From an uncultured Bacteroidales bacterium (lineage in GTDB: Bacteria; Bacteroidota; Bacteroidia; Bacteroidales; P3): a stretch of 64,000 nt of DNA. The notes under the pieces were generated by a model. The model worked only from the letters and a program-made list of their open reading frames with translations. It was not told the DNA's origin and searched no databases. Both the position numbers and the translations under genes were made by a program. Where the stretch lies: the NCBI GenBank assembly GCA_900316055.1, contig ONBK01000001.1:1-64000 (forward strand), given 5' to 3'. Shown piece after piece: positions 47,807 to 56,945 of this stretch (position 1 is the first letter of the stretch; each line of letters starts with the position of its first letter).

Positions 47807-50158
47807 ATGAAGAATCTTGTAATTGTTGAGTCGCCGGCGAAGGCGAAAACCATCGAGAAATTCCTCGGCAAGGACTACACCGTGAAGTCGTCCTACGGCC
47901 ACATCCGTGACCTGGCCAAGAAGGAGATGAGCATCGATGTGGAAGGCAACTACGAACCGCAGTATCAGATTAGCGACGACAAGAAGTCGCTGGTCGCCGA
48001 ACTCCAGAAAGCTGTGAAGGGCGCCGAGAAGGTGTGGCTCGCATCCGATGAGGACCGCGAGGGAGAGGCCATCGCCTGGCACCTGCAGGAGACCCTGAAG
48101 CTGAACCCCGAGACGACGCAACGCATCGTCTTCAACGAAATCACCAAGACGGCCATCCTCCACGCCATCGAGAACCCGCGCCAGATCGACATGAACCTTG
48201 TCGACGCCCAACAGGCGCGCCGTGTGCTCGACCGTCTGGTGGGTTACGAGATCAGCCCCATCCTCTGGAGCAAAATCAAGCCCGCCCTCAGCGCCGGCCG
48301 CGTGCAGAGCGTCGCCGTGCGCCTCATCGTGGAGCGCGAGAACGAAATCAAAGCCTTCGAGAGCAAACCCTATTTCCGCGTGACGGCTCAGTTCCACCCT
48401 GTGGACAGCCCCAAGATGCTCAACGCCGAGTTGAATCACCATTTCGAGACCGAGAAAGAGGCGCAGGCCTTCCTCGAGAGCCTCGTGGGCAGCGACTTCA
48501 AGGTGAGCCGCATCGAGACCAAACCCGCCCACCGCACTCCCGCACCTCCCTTCACCACCTCGACCCTCCAGCAGGAGGCCAGCCGCAAGCTGGGATTCAG
48601 CGTGGCCCGCACCATGCAGGTGGCCCAACAGCTGTACGAGAGCGGATATATCACCTACATGCGTACCGACAGCGTGAACCTGAGCGACTTGGCCCTCAAT
48701 ATGGCCAAGAAGGAAATCACCGCCCAATACGGCGCTGAATATGTGAAGACCCGTCGCTACCAGACCAAGACCAAAGGTGCCCAGGAGGCTCACGAGGCCA
48801 TCCGTCCCACCGACCTCACCGCCCAGAGCATCAACGCCGAGAGCGCCCAGCGTCGCCTATACGAACTCATCTGGAAGCGCACCGTCGCCAGCCAGATGGC
48901 CGACGCCGAAATCGAGAAAACCGAGATGGAGATTTCCATCCTCAGCAAGACGAAAGTGAAGAGCGACAAATTCCAGTGCTTCGGTGAGCAGGTGAAGTTC
49001 GACGGCTTCCTGAAGGTCTACCTCGAGAGCACTGACGACGAGGAGCCCGAGAGCGAGGGCGCCAAGATGCTGCCCCGTCTGCCCGATGGCACCCGCCTCA
49101 CGTTGGAAGTCTGCGAGGCCGCCGAGCACTACACCCAGCATCCGCCGCGCTACACCGAGGCCAGCCTTGTGAAGAAGCTCGAGGACCTCGGCATCGGCCG
49201 TCCTTCGACCTACGCCCCCACCATCAGCACCATCCTCAAACGCGAATATATTATCAAAGAAGACCGCGAGGGCACACCACTCCAATGTGTGGCGCTGACC
49301 CTGAAGGAAGGCAAGATTGCACGCGAAGAACGTACCGAGAAGAGCTATGCCGAGAAGGGCAAACTCTTCCCCACCGACATCGGATGCGTGGTGAACGACT
49401 TCTTGATGGTTCATTTCCCCAACATCATGGACTACAACTTCACCGCTACGGTGGAGAAAGACTTCGACGAGATTGCCGCCGGCAAGAAGGAATGGCGCAA
49501 GGTTATCGACCGCTTCTACGTCCCCTTCCACAAGAACATCCGTCAGACGCAGCAGACCTCGCAGCGCACCACCGGCAGCCGCCTACTCGGTGTCGACCCT
49601 AAGAGCGGCAAGAACGTCTACGCCAAGATTGGCCGCTACGGTACGCTGGTGCAGATTGGCGAGACCAATACCGACGAGAAGCCGTTGTTCGCCAGCATGA
49701 AGAAGGGACAGAGCATCGAGACCATCACCCTCGAGGAGGCCCTCGGACTCTTCGCCCTTCCACGCACCCTCGGAAAGTTCGAGGACAAGGACATCATCGT
49801 CAGCATCGGCAAGTTCGGTCCCTATGTGCGTCACAACAGCAAGTTCTACTCACTCGGCAAGAACGACGACCCGTATGAAATCGACGAGGCTCGCTGCATC
49901 GAGATTATCAAGAGCAAACGCAAGGCCGAAGAGGAAAAAGAGGAGATGAAGAAAATCTATCCGCACGAAATTGGCATCAAAGACGGCGAGCCCGTGGTGT
50001 CGAACAGCGGTCGCTTCGGACCTTACCTCACCTACAAGGGCGAGAACTTCCGTCTGCCCAAGGGAGCCGACCCGCTGCAGATGACGCTGGACGAGGCGCT
50101 AAAAATCATCGAGGCACCCAGCAAGAAAGCGAAGACCACAAAGACAAAGAAGAAATAA
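47807..50158 (+). CDS. topA: DNA topoisomerase I
   Basis: TopA relaxes negative supercoils by single-strand passage. In 783 residues the toprim domain opens with VIVESPAKAKTIEKFLGKDY and has the acidic motif DEDREGEAIAW. The active-site Tyr is at 284 in YITYMRTDS. The C-terminal part has two or more topoisomerase C-terminal repeats (GRYGTLVQIGETNTDEKPLF, GKFGPYVRHNSKFYSLGKND, GRFGPYLTYKGENFRLPKG) instead of four-Cys zinc fingers, and ends in a Lys-rich tail. The sequence is intact, so the prophage inserted beside, not in, this gene. Confidence 0.96.
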   Translation: MKNLVIVESPAKAKTIEKFLGKDYTVKSSYGHIRDLAKKEMSIDVEGNYEPQYQISDDKKSLVAELQKAVKGAEKVWLASDEDREGEAIAWHLQETLKLNPETTQRIVFNEITKTAILHAIENPRQIDMNLVDAQQARRVLDRLVGYEISPILWSKIKPALSAGRVQSVAVRLIVERENEIKAFESKPYFRVTAQFHPVDSPKMLNAELNHHFETEKEAQAFLESLVGSDFKVSRIETKPAHRTPAPPFTTSTLQQEASRKLGFSVARTMQVAQQLYESGYITYMRTDSVNLSDLALNMAKKEITAQYGAEYVKTRRYQTKTKGAQEAHEAIRPTDLTAQSINAESAQRRLYELIWKRTVASQMADAEIEKTEMEISILSKTKVKSDKFQCFGEQVKFDGFLKVYLESTDDEEPESEGAKMLPRLPDGTRLTLEVCEAAEHYTQHPPRYTEASLVKKLEDLGIGRPSTYAPTISTILKREYIIKEDREGTPLQCVALTLKEGKIAREERTEKSYAEKGKLFPTDIGCVVNDFLMVHFPNIMDYNFTATVEKDFDEIAAGKKEWRKVIDRFYVPFHKNIRQTQQTSQRTTGSRLLGVDPKSGKNVYAKIGRYGTLVQIGETNTDEKPLFASMKKGQSIETITLEEALGLFALPRTLGKFEDKDIIVSIGKFGPYVRHNSKFYSLGKNDDPYEIDEARCIEIIKSKRKAEEEKEEMKKIYPHEIGIKDGEPVVSNSGRFGPYLTYKGENFRLPKGADPLQMTLDEALKIIEAPSKKAKTTKTKKK

Positions 50159-50199
50159 TCTAAAAAGAAAACCCTACTGGGTAGAATTTAGAGTATTCT

Positions 50200-52107
50200 A
50201 TGAGGCTATCGGTAGTTATTGTCAACTATAACGTCAAATACTTCCTGAAGCAGTGCTTGGCGTCGGTACTTAATTCACAACTCACAACGTCCAACTCTCA
50301 AATAGAGTTGGACGTGTGGGTGGTTGACAACGACTCTGTGGACGGCAGCGTGGAAATGGTGTGTCGCGATTTTCCCTCCGTCCACATCATCGAGAACCAC
50401 GAGAACGTAGGCTTCGCCAAAGCCAATAATCAAGCGCTTAGCCTCATACCTCACACCTCCGGCCTCATACTTTTATTGAATCCCGACACTGTTGTGGAGA
50501 AGGACACCTTTGTCAAGTGTGTCGACTTCATGCGGGACCATCCCGACTGCGGAGGTCTTTGCGTGAAGATGGTCGACGGTGAGGGCAACTTTCTGAAAGA
50601 GAGCAAGCGCGGATTTCCGTCGCCAGAAGCCTCGTTCTACAAGATTTCGGGACTCATTCATCTCTTTCCCCACTCCAAACGTATCGGTGCCTACTACATG
50701 GGGCATCTGCCCGAAGACGAGGTAAACGAGATAGAAATCATGCCCGGAGCCTTCCTGATGTTCCGTGACGAGGTGTACGAGAAAATCGGCGGCCTCGACG
50801 AGAGCTATTTCATGTATGGCGAGGACATCGACTTCTCCTGGCGTATCCGTCTGGCGGGATGGAAGAACTACTACTTCCCCGAGACCCACATCATCCACTA
50901 CAAGGGAGAGAGCACCAAGAAAGGGTCGATGAACTATGTTTACACCTTTTACAACGCGATGGCCATCTTCGTGAAACGCTACTTCAGCGGCGGCAACGCC
51001 AAACTCTTCTCGGCGCTGCTGCATCTGGCCATCTGGATGCGCGCCACAATGGCCTGGATGAAACGTTTCGTCCAACGGCTCGCCCTGCCGCTACTCGACT
51101 TCGGAGTGGCCTACGGCGGATTCGTGCTGCTCAAACAGTTGTGGGCTTCGCAATGGGCCAACAATATCAACTACTACCCCGCAGAATACACCTATTTGGT
51201 CATTCCGCTCTATATACTTATCCTGATGACAGCCAGCTGGCTGCAGGGAGGCTACGACAAACCTGTGCGCTTGATGAGAATTGTGAAAGGCATGGGACTG
51301 GGGTTATTGCTCTTGCTGGCCTTCTACTCCCTCCTCGATGAGGGACAGCGTTACTCGCGCATGCTGCTACTCACAGGTTCGCTGTGGACCCTCTCCTCCA
51401 CCCTGCTCATCCGTTGTCTGCTAAGCAGCTTGAACATTAAAGGATACACGATACACGCGCATAAAAGCAGCAAGGTACTTGTCGTGGGGAGCCCGGAAGA
51501 GACCCTCCGTGTAAGTAAACTATATAAACACTTTACACCTCAGAACTCTCAACTCTTAACTCTCAACTCTCAGCTTTCAACTCCCTGCCATCTGCAGGAC
51601 CTTATCCGCATCGAGCATGTGGACGAAGTCATCTTCTGCGGTGCCGACATCGAACTGCAGCGCATCATCGAACTCATGGCTTCGCTGAAGACCTCGGCGG
51701 TGGAATACAAGATTGCTCCTGCCGAAGGCGACTACATCATCGGAAGCGACAACATCCTGTCGTCAGACAGCCTCTACCTTGACAACCTTAACACCATCAG
51801 CACCGACACCTGCCGCCGCAACAAACGGCTTTTCGACATCCTCTCGTCGCTGCTGCTGCTTTTGCTTTCTCCCATCACCTTCTGGTTCCAACGCCACAAA
51901 CGCTCCTATTTCCCCCACACCCTCTCCGTCCTCGTCCGACGATGCAGCTGGGTAGGATATACGGGGCGCAAGGGTATTTTTACCCCCTCCGACCTCTTCG
52001 ACAATCCTTCCCCCACTGTGCAAGAGCGCCTCATGTTGCGTTACATGCGCCACTACCGTACCACCTCCGATATCGTCATTCTCTTCCATAACTGGAGGAA
52101 TATATAA
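50200..52107 (+). CDS. Glycosyltransferase family 2 fused to a sugar-transferase-like membrane domain
   Basis: Residues 1-265 form a GT2 domain (LSVVIVNYNVKYFLKQCL, then VVDNDSVDGSVEMV and the acidic motif MYGEDIDFSWR). Membrane segments follow at about 285-410, then a Rossmann-like part (VLVVGSPEETLRV) and a final stretch beginning RRNKRLFDILSSLLLLLLSP, which resembles the start of polyprenyl-phosphate sugar transferases, but the catalytic core of those is not evident. Two linkers (NSQLTTSNSQ near residue 27 and NSQLLTLNSQLSTP near 450) come from CAACTC-type microrepeats. It probably acts in surface polysaccharide synthesis. Confidence 0.82.
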   Translation: MRLSVVIVNYNVKYFLKQCLASVLNSQLTTSNSQIELDVWVVDNDSVDGSVEMVCRDFPSVHIIENHENVGFAKANNQALSLIPHTSGLILLLNPDTVVEKDTFVKCVDFMRDHPDCGGLCVKMVDGEGNFLKESKRGFPSPEASFYKISGLIHLFPHSKRIGAYYMGHLPEDEVNEIEIMPGAFLMFRDEVYEKIGGLDESYFMYGEDIDFSWRIRLAGWKNYYFPETHIIHYKGESTKKGSMNYVYTFYNAMAIFVKRYFSGGNAKLFSALLHLAIWMRATMAWMKRFVQRLALPLLDFGVAYGGFVLLKQLWASQWANNINYYPAEYTYLVIPLYILILMTASWLQGGYDKPVRLMRIVKGMGLGLLLLLAFYSLLDEGQRYSRMLLLTGSLWTLSSTLLIRCLLSSLNIKGYTIHAHKSSKVLVVGSPEETLRVSKLYKHFTPQNSQLLTLNSQLSTPCHLQDLIRIEHVDEVIFCGADIELQRIIELMASLKTSAVEYKIAPAEGDYIIGSDNILSSDSLYLDNLNTISTDTCRRNKRLFDILSSLLLLLLSPITFWFQRHKRSYFPHTLSVLVRRCSWVGYTGRKGIFTPSDLFDNPSPTVQERLMLRYMRHYRTTSDIVILFHNWRNI

Positions 52108-52130
52108 ATCTATGACATAATAACGAATAA

Positions 52131-52850
52131 ATGATGAAAACAAAGATATTGCTGGCAACCGCCCTATTCTTCATTCTTCATTCCTCATTCTTCATTTCCG
52201 CCTCGGCGCAGCGCATCCGCGGATTCGTCTCGTCGGGAGCCACACTCTCGCAGATTGAGGGCGACGAGCTGAAAGGCTTCCACAAATGGGGCTACACAGG
52301 CGGTGTGGGTGCTATGGTGAACCTCGACAAAAGCGAAACCTGGCGGCTCAGCATCGAAGCGCTCTTCACCCAACGCGGCTCCTATAACGGTACCGGCGAC
52401 CCTTATAGCATCTCGCTCCGACTCGATTATGTCGACATTCCCCTGATGCTCCACTGGCACGACCCTTGGGGGGGGATGCTTGTGGGTCTCGGACTCAACT
52501 ACAGCCGTCTCGTCCAGCAGCCGCACAACGTCATGAAGTACAACCCCAACTACTTCTTTCCCGACACCAACGACATGACTTTCCTCAACAATGACCTGAT
52601 GCTCGCTGCCGATATACGTTTCCCTGTATGGAAAAATCTCTGGCTCAATATCCGCTGGCAATATTCTATCATCGCCATTAAAAAAGACTGGGAGTTCACC
52701 GAATTCAAGGGCAACACACCGCTACTCGATACCGACGGAAAACCCGTCCTCAACCCCGACGGAAGCACCGTTATGGTTCCTCGAAAGATTAACTGGACCA
52801 AAGATTGCTACAACAACACATTAGTATTCCGTCTCATATGGCAGTTTTAG
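52131..52850 (+). CDS. Outer-membrane beta-barrel protein (PorT-like)
   Basis: The 239-residue product has a signal peptide with the core ATALFFILHSSFFISASAQ, written by a TTCATTC microrepeat (52160-52200), and then an Ala-Gln cleavage region. The mature part has alternating beta-strands (GVGAMVNLDKSETWRLSIEA and so on) and ends with a strand and terminal Phe (VFRLIWQF), typical of outer-membrane barrels. It is related in style to 18360-19127. Its C-terminus overlaps the coaD start by 13 bases. Confidence 0.72.
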   Translation: MMKTKILLATALFFILHSSFFISASAQRIRGFVSSGATLSQIEGDELKGFHKWGYTGGVGAMVNLDKSETWRLSIEALFTQRGSYNGTGDPYSISLRLDYVDIPLMLHWHDPWGGMLVGLGLNYSRLVQQPHNVMKYNPNYFFPDTNDMTFLNNDLMLAADIRFPVWKNLWLNIRWQYSIIAIKKDWEFTEFKGNTPLLDTDGKPVLNPDGSTVMVPRKINWTKDCYNNTLVFRLIWQF

Positions 52851-53320
52851 CTCTCTTCCCCGGGTCGTTCGATCCTTTCACCGCTGGTCACGAGGCCATC
52901 CTGCGTCGTGTGTTGCCGCTCTTCGACAAAGTGGTGGTGGCTGTGGGTGTCAACAGCGAGAAAGCTGAGCGCGACCGAAGTGGAGCGAATGGCGCCTTTG
53001 GCGGTATGTTCTCTGTCGAGGAGCGAATGAAAATTATCCAAGAACGGCTCGCCGACTGTCCCTCTGTTGAGGTGACATCCTATGAAGGAATGACCATAGA
53101 CCTCTGCCATCAGCTCGGTGCGCAAGCCATTATTCGTGGCATCCGCACCGCTGCCGACTTCGAATATGAGCAGACCATCGCTGCTGTCAACCGACTGCAG
53201 GATCCCTCCATCGAGACCCTCCTTCTCCTCGCCGACCCCGAACACAAAGACATCTCCTCCACTCTTGAAAGAGAACGTCTCTCACACTCAAGCCTGCCCG
53301 ACCGCAGGGAGCGGCCTTGA
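52838..53320 (+). CDS. coaD: Pantetheine-phosphate adenylyltransferase, altered C-terminus
   Basis: CoaD catalyses the fourth step of coenzyme A synthesis. The start at 52838 gives AVLALFPGSFDPFTAGHEAI with the T/HxGH nucleotide-binding motif, and EYEQTIAAVNRLQDP and a KDISST strand later match the family. After ISST the expected VRE-helix and GGDVS-type end is replaced by about 20 unrelated residues (LERERLSHSSLPDRRERP). That stretch is encoded by a dispersed hairpin repeat related to the insert at 60605-60656. It may be a damaged or recently re-ended gene; the ATP-site Ser/Thr residues remain. Confidence 0.85.
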   Translation: MAVLALFPGSFDPFTAGHEAILRRVLPLFDKVVVAVGVNSEKAERDRSGANGAFGGMFSVEERMKIIQERLADCPSVEVTSYEGMTIDLCHQLGAQAIIRGIRTAADFEYEQTIAAVNRLQDPSIETLLLLADPEHKDISSTLERERLSHSSLPDRRERP

Positions 53321-53352
53321 ACTCCGATGAAATAAATCAAATTAGTGAAAAA
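53260..53352 (+). repeat. Dispersed hairpin repeat at the 3' end of coaD
   Basis: CCTGCCCGACCGCAGG is a stem-loop, followed by TTGAACTCC and an A-rich tail ending AGTGAAAAATC. The insert at 60605-60656 has the same order: a GCCTGC/GCAGGC stem, then TTTGAACTCC, then ATTAAATTAATCCAGTGAAA. Confidence 0.6.
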
Positions 53353-53375
53353 TCAAACAATCATGCATTCAAGCA

Positions 53376-55463
53376 ATGCAACTGACTGACGACATAGCAT
53401 ACCTCAAGGGCGTAGGTCCCTCCAGAGCGAAGGTGCTGGCTTCGGAAGCCGACATCCATACGCTGGCCGACCTGCTGGATTATCTCCCCTTTCGCTATGT
53501 CGATCGCTCGGTTATCACCACTGTGGCCACACTTCGCGAAGAGGATACTTTCGTGGTCCTCAAAGGTGTCGTCGCGAATATGCAGACAACGGCCTCGGGA
53601 CCCCGTCGCGAGAGGCTCACTGTCGACTTCTACGACGGCAGCGGCACGATGCAACTTGTCTGGTTTGCCGGCACCAAATGGGTGCGTGAGAAGCTGAAAC
53701 TGGGAGTGGAATACCTCGTAATGGGGAATCCCTCCGTTTTCAATGGCCAGTGGCAAATCTCCCATCCCGAGATAGAACCCTACTCTTACGTTGACGAGGG
53801 TGCCCGTCATCCTTTGATGCCGGTGTACACGACCACAGAGAAGATGAAGCAGAACGGTCTGGGTACCAAATCCATGGCCCGTCTCACCGAGACCCTCCTC
53901 GACAACCTACCGTCTCTTTCCGAGAATCTCCCTGCCGACATTCTCGCCCACTTCCGCCTGATGGGTCGCAACGAGGCCCTGAGGGTTATCCATTATCCCG
54001 ACAGCCGTGAACAACTCGACCAAGCACGCACACGTCTGAAATTTGAAGAGCTCTTCTTCCTGCAACTCGACTACCAATATGCCCGTCAGCAACGTGTGAC
54101 ACGCTCCGAGGGCCGCATCTTTGCCCATGTGGGCGACCATTTCAACAATTTTTACAGAGAGAAAATTCCGTTCCCTCTGACGGGAGCACAGAAACGCGTC
54201 ATCAAGGAGATGCGGGAAGACATGCGCTCCGGACGGCAGATGAACCGTCTGCTGCAAGGCGATGTGGGTAGTGGAAAGACCCTTGTGGCGTTGATGAGCA
54301 TGCTGCTAGCATTGGATAACGGCTGTCAGGCCTGCCTGATGGCGCCCACCGAAATTCTTGCCACCCAGCACTACCAGACCTTCCTGCGGATGCTCGACGG
54401 CCTCAACATCCATGTGGAACTTCTCATCGGCTCGCTGAAGGCTTCGGAGAAGAGACGCATCAAACGGCAACTTGCGGAGGGGGAGATAGAGATACTCATA
54501 GGCACCCATGCGCTCATCGAGAACGACGTAGTGTTCCGCGACCTCGGGCTCGTGGTTATCGACGAGCAGCACCGCTTTGGTGTCGAGCAGCGCTCCAAAC
54601 TCTGGAACAAGTCCGTCGTTCCTCCCCACATCCTTGTGATGACGGCCACCCCGATTCCCCGCACCCTGGCGATGACCCTCTACGGTGACCTCGACTGCTC
54701 CGTCATCGACGAGCTGCCACCGGGGCGCCATCCTGTGCGCACCTTTCACCGCACAGAACCCCGTCGGCCGCTGCTCTTCTCTTTCCTCAAGAAGCAGATA
54801 GATGCCGGGCGTCAGGTGTACTTCGTCTACCCCCTCGTTCACGAGAGCGAGAAACTCGACCTGCGCGATCTCTACGCGGGATTCGATATGGTGACAGGCT
54901 ATTTCCCGCGCCCCGAGTACCAAGTCTCCATCGTCCACGGCCAGCTGACTGCCGAGGAAAAGGCCTTCGAGATGGACCGATTCAAGCGCGGCATCACCCA
55001 TATTATGGTGGCCACCACGGTGATAGAGGTGGGTGTGGATGTTCCCAACGCCACGGTGATGGTCATCGAAAATGCGGAACGTTTCGGGCTGTCGCAGTTG
55101 CACCAGTTGCGTGGCCGTGTGGGGCGTGGTGCCGAGCAGAGCTACTGCATACTGATGACCAAGGACCATCTCAGCTTTACCTCGCAGGAGCGCATACGCA
55201 CCATGTGCAGCACGACCGACGGATTCGAAATTGCGGAAGCCGACCTGCGGCTACGGGGACCCGGCGATATCCAGGGACTCCAGCAGAGCGGTGCCCTAGA
55301 CCTTCGTGTGGCCTCCATCGTCGACGATGAGCCCCTTGTGCGCGCCACCCGAGACACCGTCCACGACCTTCTGGCCGCCGACCCCACGCTCTCTCGTTAC
55401 CCACTTCTACAGCAGCATATCACCAACTCCAAAAACAAGATGCTATGGGGGAAGATCTCGTGA
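53376..55463 (+). CDS. recG: ATP-dependent DNA helicase RecG
   Basis: RecG reverses stalled forks and branch-migrates Holliday-like junctions. The 695-residue protein has the N-terminal wedge/OB domain (KGVGPSRAKVLASEADIHTL onward), Walker A GDVGSGKT, a Walker B box DEQHRFG, and the helicase C domain with the QLRGRVGRG motif. Length is normal. The gene is complete and follows coaD after 55 bases. Confidence 0.96.
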   Translation: MQLTDDIAYLKGVGPSRAKVLASEADIHTLADLLDYLPFRYVDRSVITTVATLREEDTFVVLKGVVANMQTTASGPRRERLTVDFYDGSGTMQLVWFAGTKWVREKLKLGVEYLVMGNPSVFNGQWQISHPEIEPYSYVDEGARHPLMPVYTTTEKMKQNGLGTKSMARLTETLLDNLPSLSENLPADILAHFRLMGRNEALRVIHYPDSREQLDQARTRLKFEELFFLQLDYQYARQQRVTRSEGRIFAHVGDHFNNFYREKIPFPLTGAQKRVIKEMREDMRSGRQMNRLLQGDVGSGKTLVALMSMLLALDNGCQACLMAPTEILATQHYQTFLRMLDGLNIHVELLIGSLKASEKRRIKRQLAEGEIEILIGTHALIENDVVFRDLGLVVIDEQHRFGVEQRSKLWNKSVVPPHILVMTATPIPRTLAMTLYGDLDCSVIDELPPGRHPVRTFHRTEPRRPLLFSFLKKQIDAGRQVYFVYPLVHESEKLDLRDLYAGFDMVTGYFPRPEYQVSIVHGQLTAEEKAFEMDRFKRGITHIMVATTVIEVGVDVPNATVMVIENAERFGLSQLHQLRGRVGRGAEQSYCILMTKDHLSFTSQERIRTMCSTTDGFEIAEADLRLRGPGDIQGLQQSGALDLRVASIVDDEPLVRATRDTVHDLLAADPTLSRYPLLQQHITNSKNKMLWGKIS

Positions 55464-55483
55464 GGTGAAAGGTAAGAGGTGAA

Positions 55484-55525
55484 AATTTCAAATTGAAAAT
55501 TGAAAATTGGAAATTGAAAGTTGAA
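55484..55525 (+). repeat. AATTGAAAATTGAAA-type microrepeat
   Basis: Four to five degenerate copies of the word AAATTGAAA lie between recG and the GNAT fragment and run into the coding start of the latter. The same word occurs at 14046-14066 and 24676-24716. Confidence 0.85.
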
Positions 55526-55894
55526 AGAGAAATAACATTGTTTGCGGAGGAGGGGGCGTCATTGTCCTCGGGGAGTTTGCGGTTATATGCGGTGCCGTAT
55601 GGGTGTGTGGACTTGTACAACTATGACCCACTGAACCTGCGGGCTGCCGTTGGCATCGTGGTAACGAAAGAGTACCGTCGACAGGGATATGCCCTTGCAA
55701 TGCTCAACGAGCTCTCGCACATCTCCCCATACACCTTTCGTCTCCATTGCCTGTACGCCGACATTGCAGCCTCGAACAGGGCCTCCATCGCCCTCTTCCA
55801 GAAGGCCGGCTACGAGGAATGCGGTCACTTTCGCGAGTGGCTTGTTATCGACGGAAAACATGTCGATTCCATAAGAATGCAAAAGATAATATGA
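55493..55894 (+). CDS. GNAT acetyltransferase, N-terminally short
   Basis: The 133-residue product has the acetyl-CoA motif VVTKEYRRQGYALAML and a downstream ALFQKAGYEECGHFREW, as in RimJ/RimL-type GNATs. Normal members are about 165-175 residues and begin with a beta-alpha-alpha-beta unit. Here the first 50 or so residues are missing, and the opening residues (MKIENWKLKVEREITLF) are read from an AATTGAAA microrepeat. It is either a truncated pseudo-enzyme or a gene with a shortened start. Its stop overlaps mltG (ATGA). Confidence 0.75.
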   Translation: MKIENWKLKVEREITLFAEEGASLSSGSLRLYAVPYGCVDLYNYDPLNLRAAVGIVVTKEYRRQGYALAMLNELSHISPYTFRLHCLYADIAASNRASIALFQKAGYEECGHFREWLVIDGKHVDSIRMQKII

Positions 55895-56829
55895 AGAAAA
55901 AGAAGAGAATCATTATCATAGTTTGTGTAGCTTTACTAGTCATACTAGTTGCTTTAGGGCTAATAATAGCCCTGGGGAACAAAACCGCCAACAGCCAGCC
56001 CGAACGCATCTACCTCCCCGATGGCACCACACAGAAAGCCCTCGTCGACACACTCCGAGCCCACCGCATCATTGGCGAGGGGCTGGAATACAAAATCTTC
56101 AATATTCAGTGTTCAATCTTCAATTCCAAGATTCATGCCGGCTCGTATGTCGTCGAGCCACGCATGAAGACCCTCACCCTCCTGCGGCGGTTACGCAACG
56201 GTCAACAAAGTCCCATCCGTCTCACCATCAGCAAGTTCCGTACTCCGCAACAGCTCAACGAGTTTCTCAATAGAAAACTCATGCACAACGACTTCTACAT
56301 TCCTCTCGACAGCTTCTATCTCATCCGACCCAACACCTACGAATTCTATTGGACCGTCACCCCCGAGACCTTTCTTCAGCGTATGAAAAAAGAGTATGAC
56401 CGACAAGGAATTGACAAAGAAACGATTATTCTGGCCTCTATCGTCGAGGAGGAAACCAACAACAATGCCGAGAAACCGCTGATTGCGAGTGTCTATCTGA
56501 ACCGTTTAAAGAGAGGCATACCATTGCAGGCCGACCCCACGGTGAAATATTCCGTCGGCGACTTCAGCCTCCAGCGCATCCTGAACCGCCATCTAACAGT
56601 GGAGTCACCATTCAACACCTACCTGCACACAGGTCTTCCTCCAGCCCCCATTTGTCTCCCCTCCAACGCCTCTGTCGATGCCGTTTTAAATGCTCCTGAG
56701 ACCAATTATATCTACTTCTGTGCCAGCGACAAGATGGACGGAACACACCGCTTCGCCACCACCCTTGCAGAGCACAGTCGCAACGCAGCCGCCTTCCACC
56801 AAGCCCTCAACGCCCGTGGAATCAAATAG
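55891..56829 (+). CDS. mltG: Endolytic transglycosylase MltG
   Basis: MltG cuts nascent glycan strands at the inner membrane and limits strand length. The 312-residue product has an N-terminal membrane anchor (residues 6-28), a LysM-like region and the YceG core with the catalytic Glu186 in LASIVEEETNNN and the EKPLIASVYLNRL helix. Length is near the lower family limit. An insertion of about 10 residues (IFNIQCSIFNSK, near 70-81) comes from an ATTCAATCTTCAA microrepeat at 56095-56135. The gene overlaps the GNAT stop, so it is co-translated. Confidence 0.92.
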   Translation: MKKKKRIIIIVCVALLVILVALGLIIALGNKTANSQPERIYLPDGTTQKALVDTLRAHRIIGEGLEYKIFNIQCSIFNSKIHAGSYVVEPRMKTLTLLRRLRNGQQSPIRLTISKFRTPQQLNEFLNRKLMHNDFYIPLDSFYLIRPNTYEFYWTVTPETFLQRMKKEYDRQGIDKETIILASIVEEETNNNAEKPLIASVYLNRLKRGIPLQADPTVKYSVGDFSLQRILNRHLTVESPFNTYLHTGLPPAPICLPSNASVDAVLNAPETNYIYFCASDKMDGTHRFATTLAEHSRNAAAFHQALNARGIK

Positions 56830-56914
56830 CAGAAAAAACATGTTAAAAAATAATAAAATGCATCCATAGATGCAGCGTTTTTGCATTTTTTCCGTCTAAT
56901 TGGGTAAAAAAACG

Positions 56915-56922
56915 TATATTTG
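56915..56922 (+). promoter_or_regulatory. Candidate -7 promoter element for the second type IX protein
   Basis: TATATTTG followed by C matches TAnnTTTG, 24 bases before the next start codon. A spaced -33 element was not found. Confidence 0.55.
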
Positions 56923-56945
56923 CATTCTTATAATAGAAAAAGAAA

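Noticed and set aside
52805..52837. Earlier in-frame start for coaD
   Set aside because: It would extend further into the previous gene, and the family sequence (AVLALFPGSFDPFT) begins right after ATG 52838.
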